Both the position numbers and the translations under genes were made by a program. 11,882 nucleotides of DNA. Source: JAQIBY01 sp964407055. Its GTDB lineage: Bacteria > Bacteroidota > Bacteroidia > Bacteroidales > ML635J-15. Shown piece by piece: positions 1 to 6,727 of this stretch (its first letter is position 1; each line of letters starts with the position of its first letter). Location: positions 1-11,882 of the forward strand of contig CAYOUD010000079.1 in the NCBI GenBank assembly GCA_964407055.1. The letters are read 5' to 3'. Below the pieces are notes generated by a model, which saw nothing but the letters and a program-made list of their open reading frames with translations, had not been told where the DNA came from and did no database searches.

Positions 1-2
1 TT

Positions 3-878
3 AAATCACTATTTGCTTATTTTATCGCGTTCTCTCTTGCTGCATTTATGTTTTCAGCTTGTGAAAAGGATGATGACGATGATGATAATCAGGACAATAC
101 ACAAATTACTAACGAGCAAGCCTTGCAGGTAATCAGTGACTATGCCACTGCACAGAATATGTTTGCTGAGGCAACCGACGAAGCGGATAATGCAGCGCGT
201 GTTTCCGACGATAGTTTGGAAAATAACAATGGCAGCAAAGCGGTTAAAGATGGTACATATCCTGAAATCAGTATTACTCCTTTCGATTTGGATACTTGGC
301 CCAAAACCATTCGTGTCGATTATGGACCAACCAATATGTTGTGTGAAGATGGACGCAATCGGCGTGGAATGATTAACATTGTGGCGACTGATTTTTACAG
401 AAATTCAGGTTCCGAATTGACAACTACCTTCGAGGATTTTTATCAAAATGATTATAAAGTTGAGGGGAATCACATTTGCACAAACAACGGCGAAAATACT
501 GCCGGGAATCTGACCTATTCTCTGATTGTAAACGATGGGCATATTACCACCCCGGAAAGCAAACATATTTATTACGAAGAAAGTACTGAGCGCGAATGGA
601 TAGCTGGAGAAGGAACGCTCCTGAATCCTTGGGATGATAATTACCTGATTACCGGAGATCAATCTGGAGTTAGTTCTGATAGCATAGATTATCAGTTGAA
701 TGTGCATGTCGCTGATCCGTTAGATGTGCTTGTCGGATGCAAATGGGTACGTGCCGGATTACTTGACCTCGACATCGAAGATTTTCCAACCATTACCATT
801 TATTACGGCGATGGAAACTGCGACAATCAGGCAACTGCCACCATTTATGATGTGGAATATCCGATTGTGATGGAATAA
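3..878 (+). CDS. Surface lipoprotein of unknown function, 5' end outside window
   Basis: The frame is already open at the window's first full codon, and the in-frame ATG at 48 lies inside the signal peptide, so the true start is upstream. The visible hydrophobic stretch LFAYFIAFSLAAFMFSAC ends in a lipobox-like FSAC with the Cys codon at 60-62. The residues after the Cys are Glu-Lys and six Asp (69-86), which fits the lipoprotein export signal (Cys plus Lys/acidic residues) that sends Bacteroidota lipoproteins to the cell surface. The remaining ~270 residues look like a secreted beta-rich domain: a W-x-G segment near 598-611, two later Cys, and a C-terminal YGDGNCDN motif (about 805-828) that I recall from uncharacterised Bacteroidota proteins. 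No enzymatic motif is visible. It converges with the helicase gene, with 11 bp between the stop codons. Function unknown; the lipoprotein assignment is firm. Confidence 0.85.
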   Translation, partial: KSLFAYFIAFSLAAFMFSACEKDDDDDDNQDNTQITNEQALQVISDYATAQNMFAEATDEADNAARVSDDSLENNNGSKAVKDGTYPEISITPFDLDTWPKTIRVDYGPTNMLCEDGRNRRGMINIVATDFYRNSGSELTTTFEDFYQNDYKVEGNHICTNNGENTAGNLTYSLIVNDGHITTPESKHIYYEESTEREWIAGEGTLLNPWDDNYLITGDQSGVSSDSIDYQLNVHVADPLDVLVGCKWVRAGLLDLDIEDFPTITIYYGDGNCDNQATATIYDVEYPIVME

Positions 879-897
879 AGGGTTATCCATCACCCTT
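878..897. terminator. Shared hairpin between convergent genes, possible bidirectional terminator
   Basis: AAGGGT (878-883) and ACCCTT (892-897) form a perfect 6-bp stem around an 8-nt loop. The hairpin overlaps the last base of the lipoprotein TAA (876-878) and contains the helicase stop codon (complement of 890-892). No strong T tract follows on the plus strand; on the minus strand the RNA continues with a short T/A-rich stretch. The position between two convergent genes suggests termination in both directions, but the stem is short, so this is a candidate only. Confidence 0.4.
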
Positions 898-2311
898 CTA
901 CAAAATACGCATCCGGAAAATTAACAATATAGCAGGTTTTAGTCGCTCGTGTCATTGCTGTGTAAATCCAACGATAGTATGATGCGCCCATCATTTCTTC
1001 AGTGATATAACCCTGGTCAATAAAAATAACTTTCCATTGCCCCCCTTGTGCTTTATGACAGGTCAATGCGTATGCGTATTTTACCTGAAGTGCATTTAAA
1101 AAAGGGTCTTTTCGCATGGCATCGAATTGCTTTTTTTTGTTCCCGAGATGGGCATAATCCTGAGAAATGTCTCCGTAAAATTGCTTTCCTCTGTCAGACG
1201 GAAGTGAAGGTCCGTCGAGCATGAGGATGTCAAGCATCAAACGCAATTCAACTTCCAGTTCAGGGTAATCCACAAATTTCACAAGTGCATCCTGAAAGCG
1301 GAAGCCATACATCTCGTGAATGCCTTTCAACCTGACAATTTCAATCATGTCACCATTGGCAATAAAATTAATTGGCGAATTTTCCGGAAGCCAGAAATAA
1401 TTATTCTTAACCACCATCAAAATATCACCTGGAGACAATTCTTCCTCTCTCCCTAAAATTTGGTTTCTGATTCCCTGATTGTAAACATTGGCATTTTTAT
1501 TGGACCGACAAATTACCTTTACTTCCTCCATACCGGCATTTTGATATTCACTTTCTATCAAATCCACAAGCTCAGTGCCTGAAATTCTATGAATATCATC
1601 AAAATCTGCCGTTGTAAATTTTGGAAGGCTTTTCGGGTCGTTCTGTAGCTGATTTCGAAGTCCTGTTGCATTCATTAATATCCCAGACGATTCCGCTTGA
1701 CGGATAACTTGAGTAAGCTCGGTATGCAATACAGAAAACCCCCGACTTTCAAATTCGGAAATTTCTAAGGCCGGTGATCCTATTGTGCTGACAGGTGGTA
1801 ACTGCGCTGTATCACCTATCATAATTAGTCGGCAATTGTCTTGATTATAAACAAATTGCAATAAATCATCTAATAAACGACCGCTACCAAACATACTGCC
1901 AGGCGAATAATCATTCGAAATCATTGATGCTTCGTCCACGATGAAAATTTGGTCACGATGTGAGTTAAAACCTAATTTAAAACGTGCGTCGTCAGTTTTG
2001 TTGGTGTCCTGACGATAAATATGTTTGTGAATTGTAAACGCAGGATGCCCGGCATAATGCGACAAAACTTTCGCTGCTCGACCGGTTGGTGCCATTAAGA
2101 CAAATTGTTGTCGTAATGATTTTAAGGCATTTACATACGCAGAAATGACTGATGTTTTACCGGTTCCGGCATATCCTTTAATAATTAGGAGGCTGTTACG
2201 GTCTTTAGTTTCGGTAAATTGACACAATAAGTGCAACAATTTGTCCTGGTCATGCGTTGGACTATATGAAAAGTGCTCTGTGATGCGCTGATATAAAAAG
2301 TTTTTAAGCAT
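890..2311 (-). CDS. RecD-like superfamily 1 DNA helicase (AAA family ATPase)
   Basis: This 473-residue protein carries the full set of SF1B (RecD/Pif1-type) helicase motifs: Walker A GYAGTGKTS (46-54), motif Ia APTGRAAK (74-81), Walker B IVDEASM (124-130), motif III GDTAQLPPV (166-174), a motif IV region around LTQVIRQ (199-205), motif V ALTCHKAQGGQW (415-426) and motif VI with TAMTRA (451-456). It should unwind DNA 5'-3' using ATP in the cytoplasm, probably in repair or recombination. It is much shorter than RecD2 of Bacillus (about 800 residues) and lacks that protein's N-terminal extension. There is no nuclease domain and no RecB/RecC partner next to it. The ATG at 2309-2311 is the natural start. 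It is divergent from the membrane-protein gene across an 80-bp gap. From memory, Bacteroidota genomes often keep a helicase of this kind near DUF3822 and rsmD, as seen here. The family is secure, the exact cellular role is not. Confidence 0.93.
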   Translation of the reverse strand: MLKNFLYQRITEHFSYSPTHDQDKLLHLLCQFTETKDRNSLLIIKGYAGTGKTSVISAYVNALKSLRQQFVLMAPTGRAAKVLSHYAGHPAFTIHKHIYRQDTNKTDDARFKLGFNSHRDQIFIVDEASMISNDYSPGSMFGSGRLLDDLLQFVYNQDNCRLIMIGDTAQLPPVSTIGSPALEISEFESRGFSVLHTELTQVIRQAESSGILMNATGLRNQLQNDPKSLPKFTTADFDDIHRISGTELVDLIESEYQNAGMEEVKVICRSNKNANVYNQGIRNQILGREEELSPGDILMVVKNNYFWLPENSPINFIANGDMIEIVRLKGIHEMYGFRFQDALVKFVDYPELEVELRLMLDILMLDGPSLPSDRGKQFYGDISQDYAHLGNKKKQFDAMRKDPFLNALQVKYAYALTCHKAQGGQWKVIFIDQGYITEEMMGASYYRWIYTAMTRATKTCYIVNFPDAYFVEG

Positions 2312-2357
2312 TTGTTGAAATTACAATAAGTATTTAAGGAATTTTCTTAAAAAATAT

Positions 2358-2365
2358 TAATTTTG
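2358..2365 (+). promoter_or_regulatory. Candidate Bacteroidota -7 promoter element (TAnnTTTG)
   Basis: TAATTTTG matches the Bacteroidota -7 consensus TAnnTTTG exactly. It lies 26 bp before the ATG at 2392, so transcription would start near 2371. The -33 TTTG partner is weak; the nearest T-rich stretch is TTTAAG at 2331-2336. The site would drive the membrane protein, DUF3822 and rsmD genes. I saw no perfect equivalent on the minus strand for the divergent helicase. Confidence 0.45.
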
Positions 2366-2391
2366 CTAACAAATTAAACAGAAATAAAGAA

Positions 2392-3027
2392 ATGAAAAAA
2401 ACAATTACCATTATTATTCAAATCGCACTACTGGCAGTTATTGTTTTATTCGCCTATTTAATAGTGAAAGGGATTCAAAAACCAATTGACTTTGACGCGT
2501 TGCGAGATGCCCGCTTTAAGCAGGTTGTTAAACGATTAGAGGACATTAGAACAGCACAGGTTGAGTATAAAAAACAGAATGGCACTTATACTCCTGATTT
2601 TGATACTCTGGTGAATTTTATTCAAACCAAATCCATGCCGGTTGTCCGTAAGGAGGGCTTTGTCCCTGATTCATTAACTGAAATCGAGGCAGTAGAATTG
2701 GGAATTGTAACTCGTGATACGATTTTTATTCCCTATATGGACACATTGTTTAAAGACATTAAATATAAGTTTAAAAACATCAGGCAGATTTCTGTCGGAA
2801 CAAAAGCTAAATTCGCTATGGATACCGCCACCGTAATGACTGGTTCCAAAGTAAAAGTGAAAGTGTTTGAAGCAAAAGTTAGTACCTGGGATATTCTCGA
2901 CGGCTTGGATGAACAATTAATCATCAATTATAATGCGACCAAGTATAAACTGGACGAAGGCGAAGAGCCTGTGCTGAAGGTTGGGTCACTTGTTGAAGCA
3001 ACAAATAACGCAGGAAACTGGGAATAA
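2392..3027 (+). CDS. Single-pass membrane protein with pilin-like N-terminal region, function unknown
   Basis: The 211-residue protein starts MKK, followed by a long hydrophobic helix (about residues 4-26) and then a charged, probably periplasmic domain. There is no signal-peptidase site and no Cys after the helix, so it is likely an N-terminally anchored inner-membrane protein. Residues 41-77 (RFKQVVKRLEDIRTAQVEYK, then NGTYTPDFDTLVNF) resemble the helix and YxxxxGxY region of type IV pilin-like and pseudopilin proteins. The prepilin peptidase motif (Gly-Phe-Thr-Leu-Ile-Glu) is absent. The C-terminal half is Lys-rich and beta-like, with no catalytic motif. I recall similar hypothetical proteins across Bacteroidota. 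It is the first gene of a tight rightward run: DUF3822 begins 11 bp after its stop, and a good promoter element lies 26 bp upstream. Function is unknown. Confidence 0.85.
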   Translation: MKKTITIIIQIALLAVIVLFAYLIVKGIQKPIDFDALRDARFKQVVKRLEDIRTAQVEYKKQNGTYTPDFDTLVNFIQTKSMPVVRKEGFVPDSLTEIEAVELGIVTRDTIFIPYMDTLFKDIKYKFKNIRQISVGTKAKFAMDTATVMTGSKVKVKVFEAKVSTWDILDGLDEQLIINYNATKYKLDEGEEPVLKVGSLVEATNNAGNWE

Positions 3028-3038
3028 TTATTGCTTTG

Positions 3039-3869
3039 ATGAAACAACTCAATATTTTTGATAAAGATTTACAAAAAATAGAGCAACAAAATTGCACAAT
3101 ATCCATCCTGCTTGCCAGTGATGGGTATTGCTTTTCAATAAAGGATGTTTCACAGGAGCGTTATATGCTGCTTAAAACATTCCCGGGCGATTACAAGCCG
3201 GATGATGTGCAAATTAGCGCTGAAGAACTGATGCAGGCAGTATGGGGTAATCCAAAATTCATTAAAACAGAACATCTGATTTATTCAAACCGGAATTGTT
3301 TGTTAATTCCTCCTGCTTTTGACGAAAACACTCAGCTCAATGAGATTGTGAATTTTCATTTTCCCGTGAATTTTGATAAGCTGACATTGAAATCCCGTTT
3401 TGATAAGTATTCAATGGCATATTTAGTGAATACTGAAAATCATAAAAAATATATTGAGATTTTTAAGCCCGAACATATCGGGAATATGGCTGAGTCTTTA
3501 ATTAAGACAGCCCTTGAATATGCCGAAGGACAACAAAATGATGCAGTGCACGTGCAGGTTTGGAAATCGCATTTTGATTTGGTCGTTCTGAAAGACAAGC
3601 AATTGCTGATGTTTAATACGTATCGGTATAAAACGGGAAATGATATTGTCTATTTTATTCTGAATGCTTACAAACAACTCGTCCTGGATCCAAAACATTG
3701 TGCGCTGATGCTAAGTGGTTGGCTGGAAAAGAACGACAATGCAGTTATTCAACTCAACAAGTTTATTCGAAACATGTATTTTGAAACGGTAAATCCGCAT
3801 AAGAAATATTCTTATCATTTTCAAGATAGTTTCCCCCACTACTTTATTCACTTTTTAAATATTCATTAA
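3039..3869 (+). CDS. DUF3822 family protein
   Basis: This 276-residue soluble protein has the C-terminal pattern I associate with DUF3822, a family largely limited to Bacteroidota: VVLKDKQLLMFNTYRYKTG, an LDP segment, LSG, and the ending HYFIHFLNIH. No signal peptide or membrane segment is visible, so it is probably cytoplasmic. As I recall, a Bacteroides structure from this family was described as having an actin-like ATPase fold. That would make it a distant relative of proteins such as PilM, but I see no clear nucleotide-binding motif in the primary sequence. The start is the ATG at 3039; a TTG at 3036 directly before it is in frame but less likely. No Shine-Dalgarno site is evident. Its stop overlaps the rsmD ATG by one base (TAATG, 3867-3871), which points to translational coupling. 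Molecular function is unknown. Confidence 0.85.
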   Translation: MKQLNIFDKDLQKIEQQNCTISILLASDGYCFSIKDVSQERYMLLKTFPGDYKPDDVQISAEELMQAVWGNPKFIKTEHLIYSNRNCLLIPPAFDENTQLNEIVNFHFPVNFDKLTLKSRFDKYSMAYLVNTENHKKYIEIFKPEHIGNMAESLIKTALEYAEGQQNDAVHVQVWKSHFDLVVLKDKQLLMFNTYRYKTGNDIVYFILNAYKQLVLDPKHCALMLSGWLEKNDNAVIQLNKFIRNMYFETVNPHKKYSYHFQDSFPHYFIHFLNIH

Positions 3870-4414
3870 TGCGCATTATTGCCGGAAAAAATAAAGGAAG
3901 ACATATTAAAATCCCGATGAGCTTCTCTGCTCGGCCTACTACAGATTTTGCCCGTGAGAGTATCTTCAATATTATGAATAATCATTATAATCTGGATGAA
4001 ATCACCTTTTTAGATTTATTTAGCGGAACCGGAGCGTTTACTTATGAAATGATATCCCGGGGAGCTGTTAATATTGTTGCTGTTGAACAGGATGCAAAAC
4101 AAGTAGCCTTCATTGAAAGACAGACCGGAGAATTGCTTGCTCCTGCGGTGAAAGTGTTTAACAGCGATGCAGTTTCCTTTGTGCAAAAGGTCAAGCACCA
4201 ATTTAATATTATTTTTGCTGACCCACCATTTGATACTAATTATTATAATGAAATTCACCAAGCTGTTTTTGAGCGAGAATTGCTTCGCCCGGGTGGATTG
4301 TTGATACTGGAGCATAATAAAATACACGATTTCTCTGAAAAAAAATACTTTCTGGAAAAACGAAAATACGGAGCAGTGAATTTTAGCATTTTTGAAATGC
4401 CGATGGCGGATTAA
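3869..4414 (+). CDS. rsmD: 16S rRNA (guanine(966)-N(2))-methyltransferase RsmD
   Basis: The protein transfers a methyl group from S-adenosylmethionine to N2 of G966 of 16S rRNA (E. coli numbering) in the 30S subunit. The 181 residues show all RsmD hallmarks: an N-terminal MRIIAGKNKGR, RPTTDFARESIFNI (22-35), SAM-binding motif I LDLFSGTGAF (48-57), an acidic motif II position E73 in AVEQD, the catalytic motif IV DPPF (118-121) and a PGG turn (141-143). The length is normal for the family. The start codon overlaps the DUF3822 stop by one base, so the two are probably co-translated. aroB follows after 41 bp. Nothing appears truncated. Confidence 0.96.
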   Translation: MRIIAGKNKGRHIKIPMSFSARPTTDFARESIFNIMNNHYNLDEITFLDLFSGTGAFTYEMISRGAVNIVAVEQDAKQVAFIERQTGELLAPAVKVFNSDAVSFVQKVKHQFNIIFADPPFDTNYYNEIHQAVFERELLRPGGLLILEHNKIHDFSEKKYFLEKRKYGAVNFSIFEMPMAD

Positions 4415-4455
4415 AGCGATTTATTGATTATCTTTATAGCATAATTATTGTAATT

Positions 4456-5493
4456 ATGCGTCATACAATACAATATCAATCATTAATACTAAGTACTCGG
4501 GTGTACATCGGTGATTATCAACGCACTTTGCAAATCATTGAAGATCGGGATGTCATTCTTATTACGGATAGTAATTTAAAATCTCATTATTCTGTATTTG
4601 TATCACAGTTTAAACATATTGTGATTCCTCCGGGCGAAGGTTCTAAATCAATGGACATGCTCAATCAAGTTTTAAATCAACTGTTTGAAATGAAAGCCAA
4701 TCGGGATATTTTAATTCTTGGTTTTGGAGGGGGAGTTGTTACAGATTTAGCAGCTTTTGCTGCCGGCATCTTCAAACGAGGGGTAGATTTTGTTTTAATG
4801 CCAACCAGTTTACTCGGAATGGCTGATGCCGCAATTGGAGGGAAAAGTGGAATTAATTACTTCGAGGCAAAAAATCAACTTGGATTGATAAAACAACCCC
4901 TTTTTACCTTTATTGACACCCAATTTTTACAAACTTTACCCTATTTGCAATTTCTAAACGGACTTGCAGAGCTCGTAAAGTCAAGTCTTATTTTTTCCGG
5001 AAATTCGTGGAATTATATCAAGACACATCAGGAAGCTTTAATGAAAATTCATTCGGATGTTTTGCAGACAGTGTTGCAGGAGGCGGTACAAAACAAGTTA
5101 CAGTTGGTTGAACTCGATGTCTCGGATACCGGAAAAAGACAATTGTTGAATTTCGGACACAGTTTTGGACATGCCATCGAGGCAAATGAAAAAATCCTGC
5201 ATGGACTTGCTGTCTGCAAAGGTATGATTGCCGCCTTGAAATTATCGGTCGCTGCCGGATACCTTAAACTCAATCAGGCAAAAGCCATTGCTAATCAAAT
5301 GGAAGCTTTGGGATTGCCCGTAAATTTTACTTTTAAACCAGAATATTTTGTTTGTTTGGAACAAGACAAGAAACGATCCGCTGATACAATGAGTTTTGTG
5401 TTTTTGAGAAATCCGGGAGAGGCCTTTATCGAAAAAATGTCAATGTCACAATTAAAGTTACTTGCATATGATGCACGAAATATTTCCTTCTAA
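4456..5493 (+). CDS. aroB: 3-Dehydroquinate synthase
   Basis: AroB converts DAHP to 3-dehydroquinate, the second shikimate-pathway step, using NAD+ and a divalent metal. In this 345-residue protein the NAD-binding GGGVVTDLAAF lies at 91-101, PTSLLGMADAAIGGKSGIN at 116-134, the AELVK segment at 171-175 and LLNFGHSFGHAIE at 230-242. The zinc ligands by comparison with E. coli are E172, H235 and H249, and the E172-H235 spacing equals E. coli's. It departs from the usual motifs (T instead of G in VGD, ADAA instead of VDSS), but no catalytic position looks lost. The gap from rsmD is 41 bp and contains TATCTTTA (4429-4436), one base off the Bacteroidota -7 consensus, so a separate promoter is possible but unproven. 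The gene overlaps aroA by 26 bp. Confidence 0.95.
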   Translation: MRHTIQYQSLILSTRVYIGDYQRTLQIIEDRDVILITDSNLKSHYSVFVSQFKHIVIPPGEGSKSMDMLNQVLNQLFEMKANRDILILGFGGGVVTDLAAFAAGIFKRGVDFVLMPTSLLGMADAAIGGKSGINYFEAKNQLGLIKQPLFTFIDTQFLQTLPYLQFLNGLAELVKSSLIFSGNSWNYIKTHQEALMKIHSDVLQTVLQEAVQNKLQLVELDVSDTGKRQLLNFGHSFGHAIEANEKILHGLAVCKGMIAALKLSVAAGYLKLNQAKAIANQMEALGLPVNFTFKPEYFVCLEQDKKRSADTMSFVFLRNPGEAFIEKMSMSQLKLLAYDARNISF

Positions 5494-6727
5494 AATAAAA
5501 GGAGGTGTGAAAATTCCAGCTTCAAAAAGTGTTGTTCAGCGATTCATCGCTGCTGCTGTGCTTGCTCACGGGCAATCTGAAATATCAAATCCAGGCTCCT
5601 CAGATGATATTTTGGCAGCAACACATATTGGGGAGCAACTTGGTGCAGTAGTCAGGCGTTTGGCGAATGGAAATATTTTGATTAACGGTGGAGTAAATGA
5701 TTTTGGACAGGCTTTGTTTTGTCGCGAATCCGCTTTGTGTGCCCGATTATTTGCCCCGATTGCTGCTTTACATCAAAAATCATTTGAAATTAACGGTTTG
5801 CCCGGATTGAGCCGCAGACATCTAAACCATGATTTTGATCAACTTAAACAGTTAGGGTTAAACATTCGGTATGAAAAAAATGGACTCCCTGTATATTTCG
5901 GAGGACGTTTAAATCCAGGGACTTATCACATAGATTGCGCTAAAAGTTCGCAATTAATAAGTGGGCTGCTTTTTGCATTGCCTATGCTTCCCAACGATTC
6001 CTTAATTGTAGCTGAAAACCTTGTGAGCAGACCGTATGTGCAGATGACTTTAGAGATGATTCGTAAATTTGGCGTTCATATTGAAGAAATTGAAGCAAAT
6101 CATTTTCATATTCCTGGAAATCAGACATACAAAGCTCAAACACTACATGCCGAAGGAGATTGGAGTGCTGCTTCGAATTTGATTGTGGCAGCTGGGTTAA
6201 CCGGTGGTCTGAAACTTGAAAATCTGAGTCAAAAATCAAATCAAGCTGATAAACAAGTATTGGATATTTGTAATATGGCAAATATCCCTTTCGAAATAGT
6301 GGACGATGCTATATTTGTACAACGCGGGCAACCTAAGGGTTTTGATTTGGATATTATGGATTGCCCCGATTTATTTCCTGCGATTTTGCCTTTGGCTTGT
6401 GCTGCAGATTCAGTCAGCCATATATATCATATTGAGCGCCTGGTTCACAAAGAATCTAACCGGCTTGAAGCAGCAATGAGGGAATATACCAAGCTAGGAG
6501 CTAAGATTATTCGACAAAATGATTCGTTGGAAATTCATCCCGCACAATTGAAATTTGCTCATGTCAATTCATGGAGAGACCATCGTATTGTCATGAGTTT
6601 AAGTGTTGCCGCTATGGCAAATCGGGGTGCAGTAATTCACGATTCAGACCATGTGTCTAAATCCTGGCCGGATTTTTTTAACCAATTTAAAAGTATAGGA
6701 GGAAAATTTCATGCACACTTACGGTAA
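5468..6727 (+). CDS. aroA: 3-Phosphoshikimate 1-carboxyvinyltransferase (EPSP synthase)
   Basis: AroA joins PEP to shikimate-3-phosphate to give EPSP, the sixth shikimate-pathway step. The 419-residue two-domain protein keeps the shikimate-phosphate site (PASKS 17-21, SSQ 160-162, VSRPY 186-190), EGDWSAAS (229-236), an Asp (301) matching catalytic E. coli D313, HKESNRL (327-333, E. coli E341/R344 region), RDHR (370-373) and SKSWPDFF (397-404). The usual GNAGTAMRP loop is replaced by RESALCARL (86-94), placing Ala89 where E. coli has Gly96, Leu90 for Thr97 and Leu94 for Pro101. I chose the ATG at 5468; an ATG at 5471 and a TTG at 5462 are also in frame. The start lies 26 bp inside aroB and the end overlaps aroC by 17 bp, so translation is probably coupled. 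Identity is secure; the PEP-site variation is discussed as a finding. Confidence 0.94.
   Translation: MMHEIFPSKIKGGVKIPASKSVVQRFIAAAVLAHGQSEISNPGSSDDILAATHIGEQLGAVVRRLANGNILINGGVNDFGQALFCRESALCARLFAPIAALHQKSFEINGLPGLSRRHLNHDFDQLKQLGLNIRYEKNGLPVYFGGRLNPGTYHIDCAKSSQLISGLLFALPMLPNDSLIVAENLVSRPYVQMTLEMIRKFGVHIEEIEANHFHIPGNQTYKAQTLHAEGDWSAASNLIVAAGLTGGLKLENLSQKSNQADKQVLDICNMANIPFEIVDDAIFVQRGQPKGFDLDIMDCPDLFPAILPLACAADSVSHIYHIERLVHKESNRLEAAMREYTKLGAKIIRQNDSLEIHPAQLKFAHVNSWRDHRIVMSLSVAAMANRGAVIHDSDHVSKSWPDFFNQFKSIGGKFHAHLR
6697..6702 (+). promoter_or_regulatory. Strong Shine-Dalgarno site for aroC inside aroA
   Basis: A perfect AGGAGG sits 8 nt before the aroC ATG at 6711, within the last codons of aroA. 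It is the clearest ribosome binding site in the window, since most other genes here have weak or no Shine-Dalgarno sequences. It supports the aroC start and suggests that aroC can initiate independently of ribosomes finishing aroA. Confidence 0.7.

Noticed and set aside
3036..3038. TTG as start of the DUF3822 gene
   Set aside because: An ATG follows immediately in frame at 3039 and is the more likely start.
4429..4436. TATCTTTA as an aroB promoter
   Set aside because: It is one base off TAnnTTTG, lacks a properly spaced -33 TTTG and lies in AT-rich DNA, so it is noted under aroB but not called.
5462..5467. TTG start for aroA
   Set aside because: ATG codons at 5468 and 5471 are in frame and close to the conserved N-terminus of EPSP synthases.
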